Part shown: piece after piece, positions 1 to 8,512 of the stretch | Numbering within the stretch: position 1 is the stretch's first letter | Layout: every line of letters starts with the position of its first letter | Made by a program: the position numbers and the translations under genes | Notes under the pieces: generated by a model | The model's input: only the letters and a program-made list of their open reading frames with translations | What the model was told of the DNA's origin: nothing | Database searches by the model: none | Assembly (NCBI GenBank): GCA_902779165.1 | Contig: CACZAN010000002.1 | Location: 1 to 64,000, forward strand | Direction: 5' to 3' | Source of the DNA: an uncultured Bacteroidales bacterium | GTDB taxonomy: Bacteria; Bacteroidota; Bacteroidia; Bacteroidales; Bacteroidaceae | Length of the DNA: 64,000 bases

Positions 1-1298
1 CCGCGAGTGACGACATCGATGAACTCGCTGTAGAACTTATGGCTGGAGGTCATGGGTTCGTAGTACGCGGCTACGGCATAGCGCGTGGCGGGGTCCAGTT
101 TGGTGATGGTGCCGGGCTCGATGATGCCGTCGGACGTGACTTCGGAATTCAGGCGAACTTCCTGACTACCATTGTAATAGCAGTAGCCGGCGGAGAGGTA
201 GCTGCCGTAGGACGAGTCGTTGAACCGGACGGATCCCTTCAGGCTAATGCTGTTCTCATCGAAACCAGTCACTTCCACCGACACTTCCACGTCCGTGTTC
301 TTGTGGATGGTGGCGTTGAGGACGGCGGCAGACTGGTTGACCACCGTAGTCACTTGTTGCGTCTGCTGCTGACCCATGGGGTAATACTTACTGGAATAAT
401 TCGTTGGGTCGTCGTCGCTGCCGATTCTCAGGCGATTCGCGTTGTTGTAGGCCCAGAGGGCGAAGTTGAGGTAGTCTTCTTCGATGCCTGTGACCTCGCA
501 GAACAGTTTCTTTGTCCTGTCTTCAATGTACTCTTCCACGTATTTCTGCTGGGCAATCTCATCGTCGGCATAGAGATTGTAGCGCATGAGGGGCACCACG
601 GCCTCGTTGATGGCTGTGCACACGGCCTTGCCTCCCTTTCCGATTTTACCGAGGTTATCCATCTTCTCGCCCATCTTTCCGACTTGTGTGCTGATGTAGT
701 CCACCATGTCGAAGAAGGGTTTCTTGATGGCATCGTTCTCGCCACGAGTGGTCTTGGTCAGCGAGGGCTTGCCTTCGGCAGCGAGGGGCAGGGATTCCAT
801 GAATTCCACCTCGCCGGTTTTCCAGTTCATGTTGCAGTGTGAGAGGGTGGAGAAGTCGTCGAAGTCGCCCGCTAACAGTATTTCGGAGGACAGGGTGCTG
901 ACAGGGGAGGCAACGTAGTGGGCGAGAATGAAGTTATGCCTCGACACCATCACCAGCGCATCAGCGTTCTTGTCCTGTCCCACGACATTCAGTATCAGCA
1001 TCTCAGGCTGGCTGGGGTCGTTGATTTCGGCGGTCATCATACCGTCGCAGGTGATGACCAGGCGAGGAGCAGGATAGTTGAGGTCGTTGGAACCGATAAG
1101 GGCAGAGACCTTCATGACGAGGGCACCGTCGGGTATAGAGTCCTGTGGAGTGGGCTTTGTCGGATCGGAAGAGGTGGTATCAGGTTTCTCTTCCTCCTTG
1201 TCGGTAGGGGCGTTGGGCGTGGGCTCATCGTCACCTCCACAAGCGGCGAAGGTGAACGCTGCGGCGAGAATCGCCAGCAAATAGAAAAGTTTCTTCAT
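1..1298 (-). CDS. Lipoprotein with FN3-like C-terminal region (partial, runs off left edge)
   Basis: Reading from the ATG at 1298, the protein starts MKKLFYLLAILAAAFTFAAC, a signal peptide with a lipobox (TFAAC) followed by acidic GGDDE, so it should be a lipidated and probably surface-exposed protein. A Pro/Thr/Asp/Lys linker follows. The rest (about 430 residues to the window edge) has no motif I recognise. Near the left edge a stretch with SLKGSVRFNDSS, AGYCYYNGS and ATRYAVAAYYEP resembles a fibronectin type III fold. No stop is reached inside the window. It is the last gene of the left minus-strand block, and the gap to the acyltransferase holds a decayed copy of the comM 3' end. Function unknown; confidence refers to it being a real lipoprotein gene. 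Confidence 0.8.
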   Translation of the reverse strand, partial: MKKLFYLLAILAAAFTFAACGGDDEPTPNAPTDKEEEKPDTTSSDPTKPTPQDSIPDGALVMKVSALIGSNDLNYPAPRLVITCDGMMTAEINDPSQPEMLILNVVGQDKNADALVMVSRHNFILAHYVASPVSTLSSEILLAGDFDDFSTLSHCNMNWKTGEVEFMESLPLAAEGKPSLTKTTRGENDAIKKPFFDMVDYISTQVGKMGEKMDNLGKIGKGGKAVCTAINEAVVPLMRYNLYADDEIAQQKYVEEYIEDRTKKLFCEVTGIEEDYLNFALWAYNNANRLRIGSDDDPTNYSSKYYPMGQQQTQQVTTVVNQSAAVLNATIHKNTDVEVSVEVTGFDENSISLKGSVRFNDSSYGSYLSAGYCYYNGSQEVRLNSEVTSDGIIEPGTITKLDPATRYAVAAYYEPMTSSHKFYSEFIDVVTR

Positions 1299-1351
1299 AG
1301 TTTGTTTCGTGTTTGATGGTTAGTTACTTATTTTGATGGACTATTCAGCTT

Positions 1352-1421
1352 ATGGCTCGCGGTTGTCTACGGCTTCTGCGAAGTGTTGGGTCTGTAGGGT
1401 CAGTGAGTTGTTGAGGTCGGT
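1352..1421 (-). repeat. Displaced, decayed copy of the comM 3' end
   Basis: On the minus strand this stretch encodes DLNNSLTLQTQHFAEAV..NREP followed by a stop. It is clearly homologous to the comM C-terminus (DLDNSPTLQTHHLAEAVGYR..DRES) encoded at about 2713-2798. Over the 50 aligned bases 1371-1420 versus 2749-2798 I count 7 differences; a further gap of roughly 15 bases lies nearer the stop codon. The two copies flank the acyltransferase gene as direct repeats. The last codons of the acyltransferase (from about 1428 to its stop at 1400) are read from this copy in another frame. Confidence 0.85.
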
Positions 1422-2692
1422 AACTCCACTCCTGGCAGGTTCTTCTTGAATGGGCCGTTGATGGTATAGGCGATATTCTCTGCATCGAGTACCTGACGGA
1501 AACTGCGTATGTATTTGTGACCAGGTGTCACCAGAAAGAAGCTTATGCAGAAGCGGCGTCCCACATTCACCACCTCCAACATCACGTGTCCTTCTGCCAA
1601 CGTGTAGGCTGCGCGGACGTAAGGCTCCAGCCCTCCCCATTTCATCTGACCGATGTAGCTTACATTGAATGTAGCCCTGGGTTGACTGTTGTAGCGCGCA
1701 TGTGTCATATTGTATTTACGCTTGGCCTCCAGCGTCGGCAGCGCGTCTGTCACCTCGTAGTCAGCCACCACACGCCGCCACTCGGCGGCAGCATTCTCGG
1801 GTGTCCTCTGCTCGTCCATTGTCTTACGGGTGAAAGCAGACAGATCGTTTATAGACCATGAAGCCATATCCCTCACATAGGGAACATACAGCAACTTCAC
1901 CAAGTCGCGGTAGGAATTAGGGCAACCCACATCCTCGCAGAAGTTGTGGGTGAGGCCGGCAACGATGGTCGCAGCCTTCTTCGGTAGCACCTTGTCAACA
2001 GCCCTCATCATCAGCACCGCCAACACGCTGGCCGGCGTACCACCATGTTCCTTGGCATAAGCCAGGAGTATATCCTGTTCGATATCGAAGGTGTAGTACT
2101 GCGGCGTGAAGAAGGGGCAGAGGGCACCCATGATATAATCTTTATTGAAGTAATGTGCCTCGCGGTCTGCAAACGGGAGCGTTATCTTCACGTTGGGCAG
2201 CGATTCCGTATCGGGGTAGTCAGTCTCTCCTGGCAGCAGTGGAGAATCCGACAGACGTATACCGTCGCTGTCTGGCTTGACGCCGTAGGCCTCGCAGACA
2301 TATTCGTAGAGGGTGGTCTTGACCCACTCCAGCATTCCGGTTGCGCCCGTCAACGCGTGATGGATGTTGAAGAATATGTCACAGCCTTCATAATCGATGA
2401 AGCACAGGTGGCCGTTCACCTCTGCAGACCCCAGGCTGGGGTTCTTCTTCTTCTGCGTGCGGCACACCACGATGGGCAGTTCATGATGTTGGAGAACATA
2501 GCTCCCCGCATGATCCACTTCCACGCGAACGGCAAAATAGGGATAGCGCTTGATAGCTCTTTGTGCAGCACTATCGAGGATGTCGCCCCTTACCACCTCG
2601 TTCATGATTAAACGAATGCGTATTGGAAAACACGGGCGTGGACTTTTCGCCACCCCGTAGAGCAGATAGCTGTCGGGATTGTAGTGGAACAT
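1400..2692 (-). CDS. CoA-dependent acyltransferase-like protein (HHxxxG condensation/acetyltransferase fold)
   Basis: A 430-residue protein starting MFHYNPDSYLLYGVAKSPRP. An HHALTGA motif near residue 130 (FFNIHHALTGATGMLEWVK) matches the HHxxxDG active-site signature of chloramphenicol-acetyltransferase-like and alcohol acetyltransferase/condensation enzymes, with the usual Asp replaced by Thr. The size fits that superfamily, and the C-terminal half has the expected FNVSYIGQMKW segment (cf. the DFG-type strand). The substrate cannot be told. The gene follows comM by 11 bases on the same strand and lies between the intact comM 3' end and a displaced copy, so it looks like an inserted cargo gene. 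Its C-terminus (ELPTSTTH) is encoded by the displaced comM copy, so the native end may have been lost. Confidence 0.7.
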   Translation of the reverse strand: MFHYNPDSYLLYGVAKSPRPCFPIRIRLIMNEVVRGDILDSAAQRAIKRYPYFAVRVEVDHAGSYVLQHHELPIVVCRTQKKKNPSLGSAEVNGHLCFIDYEGCDIFFNIHHALTGATGMLEWVKTTLYEYVCEAYGVKPDSDGIRLSDSPLLPGETDYPDTESLPNVKITLPFADREAHYFNKDYIMGALCPFFTPQYYTFDIEQDILLAYAKEHGGTPASVLAVLMMRAVDKVLPKKAATIVAGLTHNFCEDVGCPNSYRDLVKLLYVPYVRDMASWSINDLSAFTRKTMDEQRTPENAAAEWRRVVADYEVTDALPTLEAKRKYNMTHARYNSQPRATFNVSYIGQMKWGGLEPYVRAAYTLAEGHVMLEVVNVGRRFCISFFLVTPGHKYIRSFRQVLDAENIAYTINGPFKKNLPGVELPTSTTH

Positions 2693-2703
2693 AGTTTATA
2701 GTT

Positions 2704-4263
2704 TTATTCTCCCCATGACTCGCGGTCGAGGTTGCGGTATCCGACAGCTTCTGCGAGGTGGTGTGTCTGTAGGGTTGGTGAGTTGTCGAGGTCGGCGATG
2801 GTGCGGGCCAGTCGGAGAATGCGGTCGTAGGCTCGGGCGGAGAGTTGCAGACGATTGATGACCTCGCGCAACATCGCCATATCCTGTGGGGCAGGGGTAG
2901 CGTACTGACGCATCAGTGCTGGTGTCATCTGGGCATTGCAGTGAATTCCCGGGTGCTCGCGGTAGCGCTCTTCCTGAATTTGACGGGCTCGGATGACCCG
3001 CTCGCGAATCGTTGCCGACGACTCGCCCCGTTGGGTGCGGCTGAGTTCCTCGAACGACAAGGGTGTTATCTCAATCTGAATATCAATGCGGTCGAGTAGG
3101 GGACCGCTGATTTTATTGAGGTATTTGTGGATTTGTCCGGGTGTACACTGACAAGGCTTCGTCGGGTGATTGTAGTAGCCGCAAGGACAAGGGTTCATCG
3201 AGGCCACGAACATGAAGTTGCTGGGATATTCAATGCTGTACTTGGCGCGGGTGACCGTAATCTTGCGGTCCTCCAGAGGCTGACGCAGAACCTCGAGCGA
3301 GGCACGAGGGAACTCCGGCAGCTCGTCCAGGAAGAGTACCCCGTTATGAGCCAGGCTTATCTCTCCAGGCATGGGGTTTGTGCCGCCTCCGACAAGGGCC
3401 ACCTGCGACACGGTGTGATGGGGCGCCCGGAAAGGTCGTTCGGTGATGAGGCCCGTATTGCCTTTGATTTGTCCGGCCACGCTGTGAATCTGTGTCGTCT
3501 CTAAGCTCTCGGACAGCGACAGCGGAGGCAGGATACTTGGCAGGCGGCGAGCCATCATGCTCTTTCCTGCCCCCGGCGGTCCCACCATAATCAGATTGTG
3601 CCCGCCTGCGGCAGCAATCTCGAAGGCGCGCTTTACATTGTCCTGTCCCTTCACGTCAGCAAAGTCCAAATCGAAGTCGTATTGATGAGCATAGAACTCA
3701 GCGCGGGTGTCGATGACGGTGGGAGAGAGTGCATTTTCGTCGCCACTGAAGAAGTTGACGACTTGTCTGAGGTTCTTGGCGCCATAGACTTTCAGGCGAT
3801 TGACGACAGCGGCTTCGTGAACATTCTGCTCGGGTACGATGAGTCCCTCGTAGCCCATCTCGCGTGCTTTGATGGCGATGGGCAGCGCACCGCGTATGGG
3901 TTGCAGTGAACCGTCGAGGCTCAGTTCTCCGAGCAGCATATAATGCTCAGAAGATGTTGAGGATGTCAGGCTGTTGGCCATCAGAATCCCGATTGCTATG
4001 GGGAGGTCGAAGCCAGTGCCCTCCTTGCGGATGTCACCTGGAGCGAGGTTCACGGTGATGTCTTGGGGCGGATTGCCGAAACCACTGTTGTACAGTGCCG
4101 CCTCCACGCGGCTGTAACTCTCCTTGACGCTGCTGTCGGGCAGACCCACAATCACCATTCGGGTCTCTTTCGAGTCTCCTTTTCGTGGCGTCACCTGCAC
4201 TTCGATGGTGACAGGGATGGCGTTGATACCATCAACGGTGGCACTATAACTCTTTGCTAACAT
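2704..4263 (-). CDS. comM: ComM/YifB-family Mg-chelatase-like AAA+ ATPase
   Basis: A 519-residue protein of normal family length. An N-terminal Lon/ChlI-like domain (about 1-190) is followed by an AAA+ domain with Walker A GPPGAGKS at about 228-235, Walker B GVLFLDELPEFPR, and the Cys-rich MNPCPCGYY segment typical of YifB/ComM. The C-terminal Mg-chelatase domain ends TLQTHHLAEAVGYRNLDRES. In naturally transformable bacteria ComM is a hexameric helicase that extends heteroduplex branches during recombination of incoming DNA. The gene starts 9 bases after the FecCD permease gene, so they are probably co-transcribed. Its 3' end is duplicated downstream, which suggests an insertion used this end of the gene as target. 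Confidence 0.95.
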   Translation of the reverse strand: MLAKSYSATVDGINAIPVTIEVQVTPRKGDSKETRMVIVGLPDSSVKESYSRVEAALYNSGFGNPPQDITVNLAPGDIRKEGTGFDLPIAIGILMANSLTSSTSSEHYMLLGELSLDGSLQPIRGALPIAIKAREMGYEGLIVPEQNVHEAAVVNRLKVYGAKNLRQVVNFFSGDENALSPTVIDTRAEFYAHQYDFDLDFADVKGQDNVKRAFEIAAAGGHNLIMVGPPGAGKSMMARRLPSILPPLSLSESLETTQIHSVAGQIKGNTGLITERPFRAPHHTVSQVALVGGGTNPMPGEISLAHNGVLFLDELPEFPRASLEVLRQPLEDRKITVTRAKYSIEYPSNFMFVASMNPCPCGYYNHPTKPCQCTPGQIHKYLNKISGPLLDRIDIQIEITPLSFEELSRTQRGESSATIRERVIRARQIQEERYREHPGIHCNAQMTPALMRQYATPAPQDMAMLREVINRLQLSARAYDRILRLARTIADLDNSPTLQTHHLAEAVGYRNLDRESWGE

Positions 4264-4272
4264 ACGCTGATA

Positions 4273-5280
4273 CTATTCTTTCATCCGCATGATGACCCAG
4301 ATAACGACAGGGGCACCTAACACGGGAGTGATGACATTGATGGGAATCAGACTGTCGGCAGGAAGGGTCGACAGCAGGTTGCAGAGCAGGGCCAGGCAGG
4401 CACCTGTGAGTAGGGTCGCAGGCAGCAGACGACGGTGGTCGGCGGTGCCCAGAATCAGGCGGGCTATATGTGGAACAGCCAAGCCCACGAAGGCGATGGG
4501 TCCGCAGAAAGCCGTAGAGGTGGCTGTGAGCAGTCCTGTACAAAACAGAAGCAGCGTGCGGGTGCGTCGAACGTTGATGCCCAGGTTGGTGGCATAGTTC
4601 TCGCCCAGTAATAGTGCATTCAACGGCTTGATTAGCAACAGCGAACCGATGATTCCCACGCTCATCGTCAGCACAAATGCAGGCAGACGGTCGATAGTGA
4701 CGTTGGCGAAGCTGCCCAACCCCCACATCATGAACGACCGCACGCCCTCTTCCGTGGCACCATAGTTCAATAGAGAGATGAGCGAGGAGGTCAGGTAACT
4801 GATCATCACACCCGTGATGAGCAGCATTGTGTTGGACCGCAGCAAACGCGAGAAAATAATAAGGATTGCCATAATCGCCCAGGCTCCCGCCATCGCGGCA
4901 ATGATGACGAGCAGGAAACCGTTCAGCGAGAAGACACCGGCTGTCAGCGAACCGCCTAACAGCAGCAGGGTCACGGCCACACCAAGATTTGCACCACCGT
5001 CGATGCCTAAAATGCTGGGGCCTGCAAGTGGGTTGCGGAAAGCCGTCTGAAGCAGTAGGCCTGATGCCGCCAGTCCAGCTCCGGAGAACAAGGCTGTGAT
5101 GGTCTGCGGCATACGGTTCTCCCAGATGATGAAGTTCCACGAAGCGCGTTCTGCCTCGTGCCCCAGCAGGATATCCGTCACTGCACGCGCTGGAATGTTC
5201 ACGGCACCGAAGTACACGTTGGCGGTCATCAGAACCACCAGCGTTCCCATCAGAAACAGTATACTGCCGACGCCTTTCAT
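4273..5280 (-). CDS. FecCD/BtuC-family ABC transporter permease (iron-siderophore/B12 type)
   Basis: A 335-residue, highly hydrophobic protein beginning MKGVGSILFLMGTLVVLMTANVYFG, with about ten membrane segments. Family landmarks are visible: RMPQTITALFSGAGLAASGLLLQTAFRNPLA near the N-terminus (cf. R.PR...A...G..L...G...Q...RNPLA), then GIDGGANLG and CGPIAFVGLAVPHIAR in the C-terminal half. Such proteins form the dimeric membrane channel of importers for ferric siderophores, haem or cobalamin. No binding protein or ATPase gene adjoins it, so its partners must lie elsewhere. It sits between uxaA (18 bases upstream) and comM (9 bases downstream) on the same strand. Confidence 0.9.
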   Translation of the reverse strand: MKGVGSILFLMGTLVVLMTANVYFGAVNIPARAVTDILLGHEAERASWNFIIWENRMPQTITALFSGAGLAASGLLLQTAFRNPLAGPSILGIDGGANLGVAVTLLLLGGSLTAGVFSLNGFLLVIIAAMAGAWAIMAILIIFSRLLRSNTMLLITGVMISYLTSSLISLLNYGATEEGVRSFMMWGLGSFANVTIDRLPAFVLTMSVGIIGSLLLIKPLNALLLGENYATNLGINVRRTRTLLLFCTGLLTATSTAFCGPIAFVGLAVPHIARLILGTADHRRLLPATLLTGACLALLCNLLSTLPADSLIPINVITPVLGAPVVIWVIMRMKE

Positions 5281-5298
5281 ACTTACAGATTTCTTTGA

Positions 5299-6897
5299 TT
5301 ATAGGGTAACTCCAGTCTTGAAGATTGCGAACTCGGCATTGCCGTGCAGCTCTGCGGTGGTGCGGCTGCGGCCAGAGACCACATCGAGGACATACGAGGC
5401 GAATTGCTGGAGCAGTTTGTCCATCGTTACGTCGTCGAGCAACACGCCCGCATTGAAGTCTATCCACTGTGGCTTGCGGCACGCCAAATCGCTGTTCGTC
5501 GAGACCTTCAGCGTGGGAACGAAGGTGGAGAATGGGGTGCCGCGACCCGTGGTGAAGAGGACAAGTTGGCATCCGGCAGCAGCAAGGGCGGTAGAGGCTA
5601 CGAGGTCGTTGCCGGGGGCAGAGAGCAGGTGAAGTCCAGCCCTAGTGGGGCTAAGCCTTTCACCGTACTTCAGTACTCCAACGACGGGCGAGGTGCCGCT
5701 CTTCTGCGTGCAACCGAGGGCTTTCTCTTCGAGGGTCGAGATGCCGCCCGCCTTGTTGCCGGGCGATGGATTCTCGCCTACGGGTTGGCCGTGGCTGAGA
5801 TAGTACTCCTTGAAGTCGTTGATGAGGTGGATGGTGTCTTGCAGCACTTCGTCAGAGATGGCGCGACGCATCAGCAGATGTTCTGCGCCGAACATCTCAG
5901 GCACTTCTGTCAGAATGGTGGAGCCGCCCTGGGCGCAGAGCCAGTCGGAGAAGGCGCCGAGCAACGGATTAGCCGTGATGCCCGAGAAACCGTCGGAGCC
6001 GCCGCACTTCAGGCCCACTCGTAAATAAGACAGAGGTGTGGGCACACGTTCGTAGGTCAGTGCCTGCACATAGAGTTCCTTGACTATCTCGACGCCGGCT
6101 TCCACCTCGTCGCCCTCCACTTCTTGAGAGATAAGGAATCGGATGCGCTTGCGGTCGTAGTTGCCCAGCAGCTTCTCGAACTCGCGCGGTTGGTTGTTCT
6201 CGCAACCGAGGCCCACAACCAGCACGCCGCCTGCGTTGGGGTGCAACACCATGTCGCGCAGGATAAGTCGTGTGTTCTCGTGGTCGTCGCCGAGCTGTGA
6301 GCAGCCGTAATTGTGAGGGAAGTACAAAATGGTAGACTCTCCCCCCGCCCTCCCTTTCCGGGAGGGAGCAGAATGTATTTGACAGGCAGTAATCTCCTCA
6401 GAGTCATTGGTGACAGCTCCCTCCCGGAAAGGGAGGGCGGGGGGAGAGTCTCTTCTTGCCCTTTCTACAATCTGTCGGCAGATGCCATTGACACACCCTA
6501 CCGTCGGAATTACCCAGATATCATTGCGGATGCCTACCTGGCCGTCGGGGCGGGGGTAGCCGAGGAAGGAAAAAGACGCTTCAGACTCTCCCCCCGCCCT
6601 CCCTTTCCGGGAGGGAGCAGAATGTATTTGACAGGCGGGGGGAGAGTCTGTGGGGTCGGGGGAGAGTCCACTATAATCTATTGTGCCGCTGAGGTTCGTG
6701 GCGATATTATGGTGGTCCACGAGCTCTCCTTTTCGGATGTTGCGTGTGGCGTGGCCAATGGGGTTGCCGTACTTGATGATGTCCTCGCCCTCGGCGATAT
6801 CACGCAGGGCGAACTTATGGCCCGCCGGGATTCCGGGCAGGTCTTGCAGGGCTACGGCCACCGTATCCGCGGGATTTATCTGTAGGAACTCTTTCAA
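5299..6897 (-). CDS. uxaA: Altronate dehydratase family protein (UxaA-like) with two in-frame repeat insertions
   Basis: A 532-residue protein with the SAF-like N-terminal domain (IPAGHKFALRDI...GEDIIKYGNPIG) and the catalytic family segments GYPRPDGQVGIRNDIWVIP, HNYGCSQLGDD and LKCGGSDGFSGITANP. UxaA converts D-altronate to 2-keto-3-deoxy-gluconate; in Campylobacter a UxaA-like protein takes part in L-fucose breakdown, so L-fuconate is another possible substrate. The only reasonable start is TTG at 6897, because an in-frame TAA lies 15 bases upstream of it. Two GC-rich elements are translated within it: 39 residues at about 6335-6451, and a shorter one at about 6583-6668. Both give HSAPSRKGRAGGES-type peptides at surface-like junctions. 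Without them the length would be near the usual 470-500. Whether the enzyme still works is unknown. Confidence 0.9.
   Translation of the reverse strand: MKEFLQINPADTVAVALQDLPGIPAGHKFALRDIAEGEDIIKYGNPIGHATRNIRKGELVDHHNIATNLSGTIDYSGLSPDPTDSPPACQIHSAPSRKGRAGGESEASFSFLGYPRPDGQVGIRNDIWVIPTVGCVNGICRQIVERARRDSPPALPFREGAVTNDSEEITACQIHSAPSRKGRAGGESTILYFPHNYGCSQLGDDHENTRLILRDMVLHPNAGGVLVVGLGCENNQPREFEKLLGNYDRKRIRFLISQEVEGDEVEAGVEIVKELYVQALTYERVPTPLSYLRVGLKCGGSDGFSGITANPLLGAFSDWLCAQGGSTILTEVPEMFGAEHLLMRRAISDEVLQDTIHLINDFKEYYLSHGQPVGENPSPGNKAGGISTLEEKALGCTQKSGTSPVVGVLKYGERLSPTRAGLHLLSAPGNDLVASTALAAAGCQLVLFTTGRGTPFSTFVPTLKVSTNSDLACRKPQWIDFNAGVLLDDVTMDKLLQQFASYVLDVVSGRSRTTAELHGNAEFAIFKTGVTL
6335..6450 (-). 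mobile_element. GC-hairpin element, copy A (complete, 116 bp, in frame inside uxaA)
   Basis: Plus-strand ends are GACTCTCCCCCC... and ...GGGGGGAGAGTC, an inverted repeat. Each end also holds its own hairpin (GCCCTCCCtttccGGGAGGG and its partner). Next to the hairpins lie the two asymmetric family marks, AGAATGTATTTGACAGG on one side and GGTGACA on the other. It is read through in frame as 39 extra residues of UxaA (about DSPPALPFREGAV...GRAGGES). No target duplication is evident. Confidence 0.9.
6583..6668 (-). mobile_element. GC-hairpin element, copy B (truncated, in frame inside uxaA)
   Basis: The left arm GACTCTCCCCCCGCCCTCCC with its hairpin and the AGAATGTATTTGACAGG mark is intact. The right arm has lost its hairpin and remains only as CGGGGGGAGAGTC (ending about 6649), followed by a second vestige, GTCGGGGGAGAGTC (6655-6668). 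It is translated within UxaA between the N-terminal SAF-like domain and the catalytic domain (DSPPACQIHSAPSRKGRAGG). It lies about 130 bases from copy A in the same gene and orientation. Confidence 0.85.
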
Positions 6898-6931
6898 ATC
6901 AATAACAGATTAATGGATTAACTAAAAGAAT

Positions 6932-6980
6932 CTCAACGTTTCAACGTTTCAATATTTCAACGTTTCAACCTTTCAATTTC
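6932..6980. repeat. Short tandem repeat of TTTCAACN units between uxaB and uxaA
   Basis: About six units of the pattern cGTTTCAA (CAACGTTTCAACGTTTCAAT...) fill the gap between uxaB and uxaA and run into the uxaB stop. The last residues of UxaB (EKLKG) are encoded by this repeat. A very similar array lies at 56529-56573. Confidence 0.8.
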
Positions 6981-8512
6981 TCCACCGTCTCCATCATTCC
7001 ACGCTCAAGAATGCTCTCGATGCTCTGTGTGAGGAGGTCGGTGAGGCCGGGGATGGCGTTGAGGTCACCGTGCTCGTGCCAGATGAGGTCCTGTGCAGCG
7101 AGTACACCTTCAGCCACCTTTCGGCTTTCACCCGTTGCCCACAGGTCGGCCAGCAGCTGCATGATGCGCGGATCATCATTGGGCTGGATGGGGGTGCCGT
7201 CGGTGCGCTGACCACCTCGGTAGTAGACGCAGATGGCGGCGAGTCCGAGCACGATGCCTTTGGGAAGTGTGCCCTTGCGCTCGAGGTAGGTCTTCAGACC
7301 CGGCAGATCACGCGTCTGGAACTTGGGCAGGCTGTTGAGCATGATGCTTGTGAGCTGGTGGTCAACGAAGGGGTTGCAGAAGCGCTCCATCACATCGTCG
7401 GCGAAGCGGTGCAGCTCGTCCTCGGGCAGGTTCAGCGTTGGTAGCAGTTCCTCATACATCACGCGGCGGATGAACGGGCCGATGACTTCGTGCTGACAGG
7501 CATCGCGAACGATATTCAGTCCGGCAAGGAAAGCCACGGGTGAGAGCACGGTATGCGGGCCGTTGAGCAGCGTCACCTTGCGCTCGTGGTAAGGCGACTC
7601 GTCGTGAGTGAGCACCACATGCAGTCCAGCCTTGTCGGCAGGGAACTCGCGGGCCAGCTGCTCCAGCGACAGGTTCGGCGCCGTCTCGATGACCCAGAGG
7701 TGGAAGGCTTCGGCCTGAACCACCATTTGGTCGGCATAACCCACCTTCTGCTGGATAGCATCAATATCCTTGCGCGGGAAGCCTGGCACGATGCGGTCCA
7801 CGAGCGTGGCGCAGACGAAGCACGACTGCTCGAACCACGCGCGAAATGCCTCGAAGTCGGCACCCAGATCTTCTTTCCACAACTCAATGTATTTGCGGAT
7901 GCAGTCCGCGAGGTGGTGTCCGTTTTGGAAGATGAGTTCGCAGGGGAAGATGATGAGACCCTTGGCAGCGTCGCCGTCGAAAGCACGGAAACGATGGTAG
8001 AGCAACTGTGTCAGCTTGGCAGGGTAGGAGGAGGGCGGTGCGTCGTTCAGACGACATTCGGGGTCGAAGGCGATGCCAGCCTCCGTCGTGTTCGAGATGA
8101 CGAAACGGATATCTGGCTGCTCGGCCAGTGCCAGGAAAGCCGCATGGTCGGTATAGGGGTTCACGGTACGGCTGACGCTGTCGATGAGCTCGAGGGAGTT
8201 CACGGGCTGGCCGTCGATCAGGCCCTGCAGGTTGACGTGATAGAGGCAGTCCTGCGCCTGCAGGCGGTCCGCCATACCTTGTGCGATAGGTTGCACGATG
8301 ACGACTGAGGCATTGAAGTCAGTGCGCTGATCCATCTGCCACACGATCCAATCGATGAATGCGCGAAGGAAGTTGCCTTCGCCGAACTGTATGATGCGCT
8401 CTGGGCGCTGTGCCTTGGGAGCGGTTTTGCTATTGAGGGGGCTAATACCGGACTCTCCCCCCGCCCTCCCTGTTAGGGAGGGAGCAGAATGATTTTGAGT
8501 TGATGTATTCAT
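6965..8512 (-). CDS. uxaB: Tagaturonate reductase/altronate oxidoreductase (mannitol dehydrogenase family)
   Basis: A 515-residue protein. From about residue 38 it reads as UxaB: RPERIIQFGEGNFLRAFIDW (NAD-binding entrance), ISNTTEAGI, VDRIVPGFPR, then the C-terminal mannitol-dehydrogenase helical domain with VTLLNGPHTVLSP. UxaB interconverts D-tagaturonate and D-altronate with NADH, feeding UxaA. Its first 21 residues (MNTSTQNHSAPSLTGRAG...) are not part of the family: they are encoded by the end of GC-hairpin element copy C, which supplies the start codon. The same 21 residues begin FucP. The native start was probably near the GISPLNSK segment. uxaB lies between the zinc dehydrogenase and uxaA, all on one strand. 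Confidence 0.93.
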   Translation of the reverse strand: MNTSTQNHSAPSLTGRAGGESGISPLNSKTAPKAQRPERIIQFGEGNFLRAFIDWIVWQMDQRTDFNASVVIVQPIAQGMADRLQAQDCLYHVNLQGLIDGQPVNSLELIDSVSRTVNPYTDHAAFLALAEQPDIRFVISNTTEAGIAFDPECRLNDAPPSSYPAKLTQLLYHRFRAFDGDAAKGLIIFPCELIFQNGHHLADCIRKYIELWKEDLGADFEAFRAWFEQSCFVCATLVDRIVPGFPRKDIDAIQQKVGYADQMVVQAEAFHLWVIETAPNLSLEQLAREFPADKAGLHVVLTHDESPYHERKVTLLNGPHTVLSPVAFLAGLNIVRDACQHEVIGPFIRRVMYEELLPTLNLPEDELHRFADDVMERFCNPFVDHQLTSIMLNSLPKFQTRDLPGLKTYLERKGTLPKGIVLGLAAICVYYRGGQRTDGTPIQPNDDPRIMQLLADLWATGESRKVAEGVLAAQDLIWHEHGDLNAIPGLTDLLTQSIESILERGMMETVEKLKG

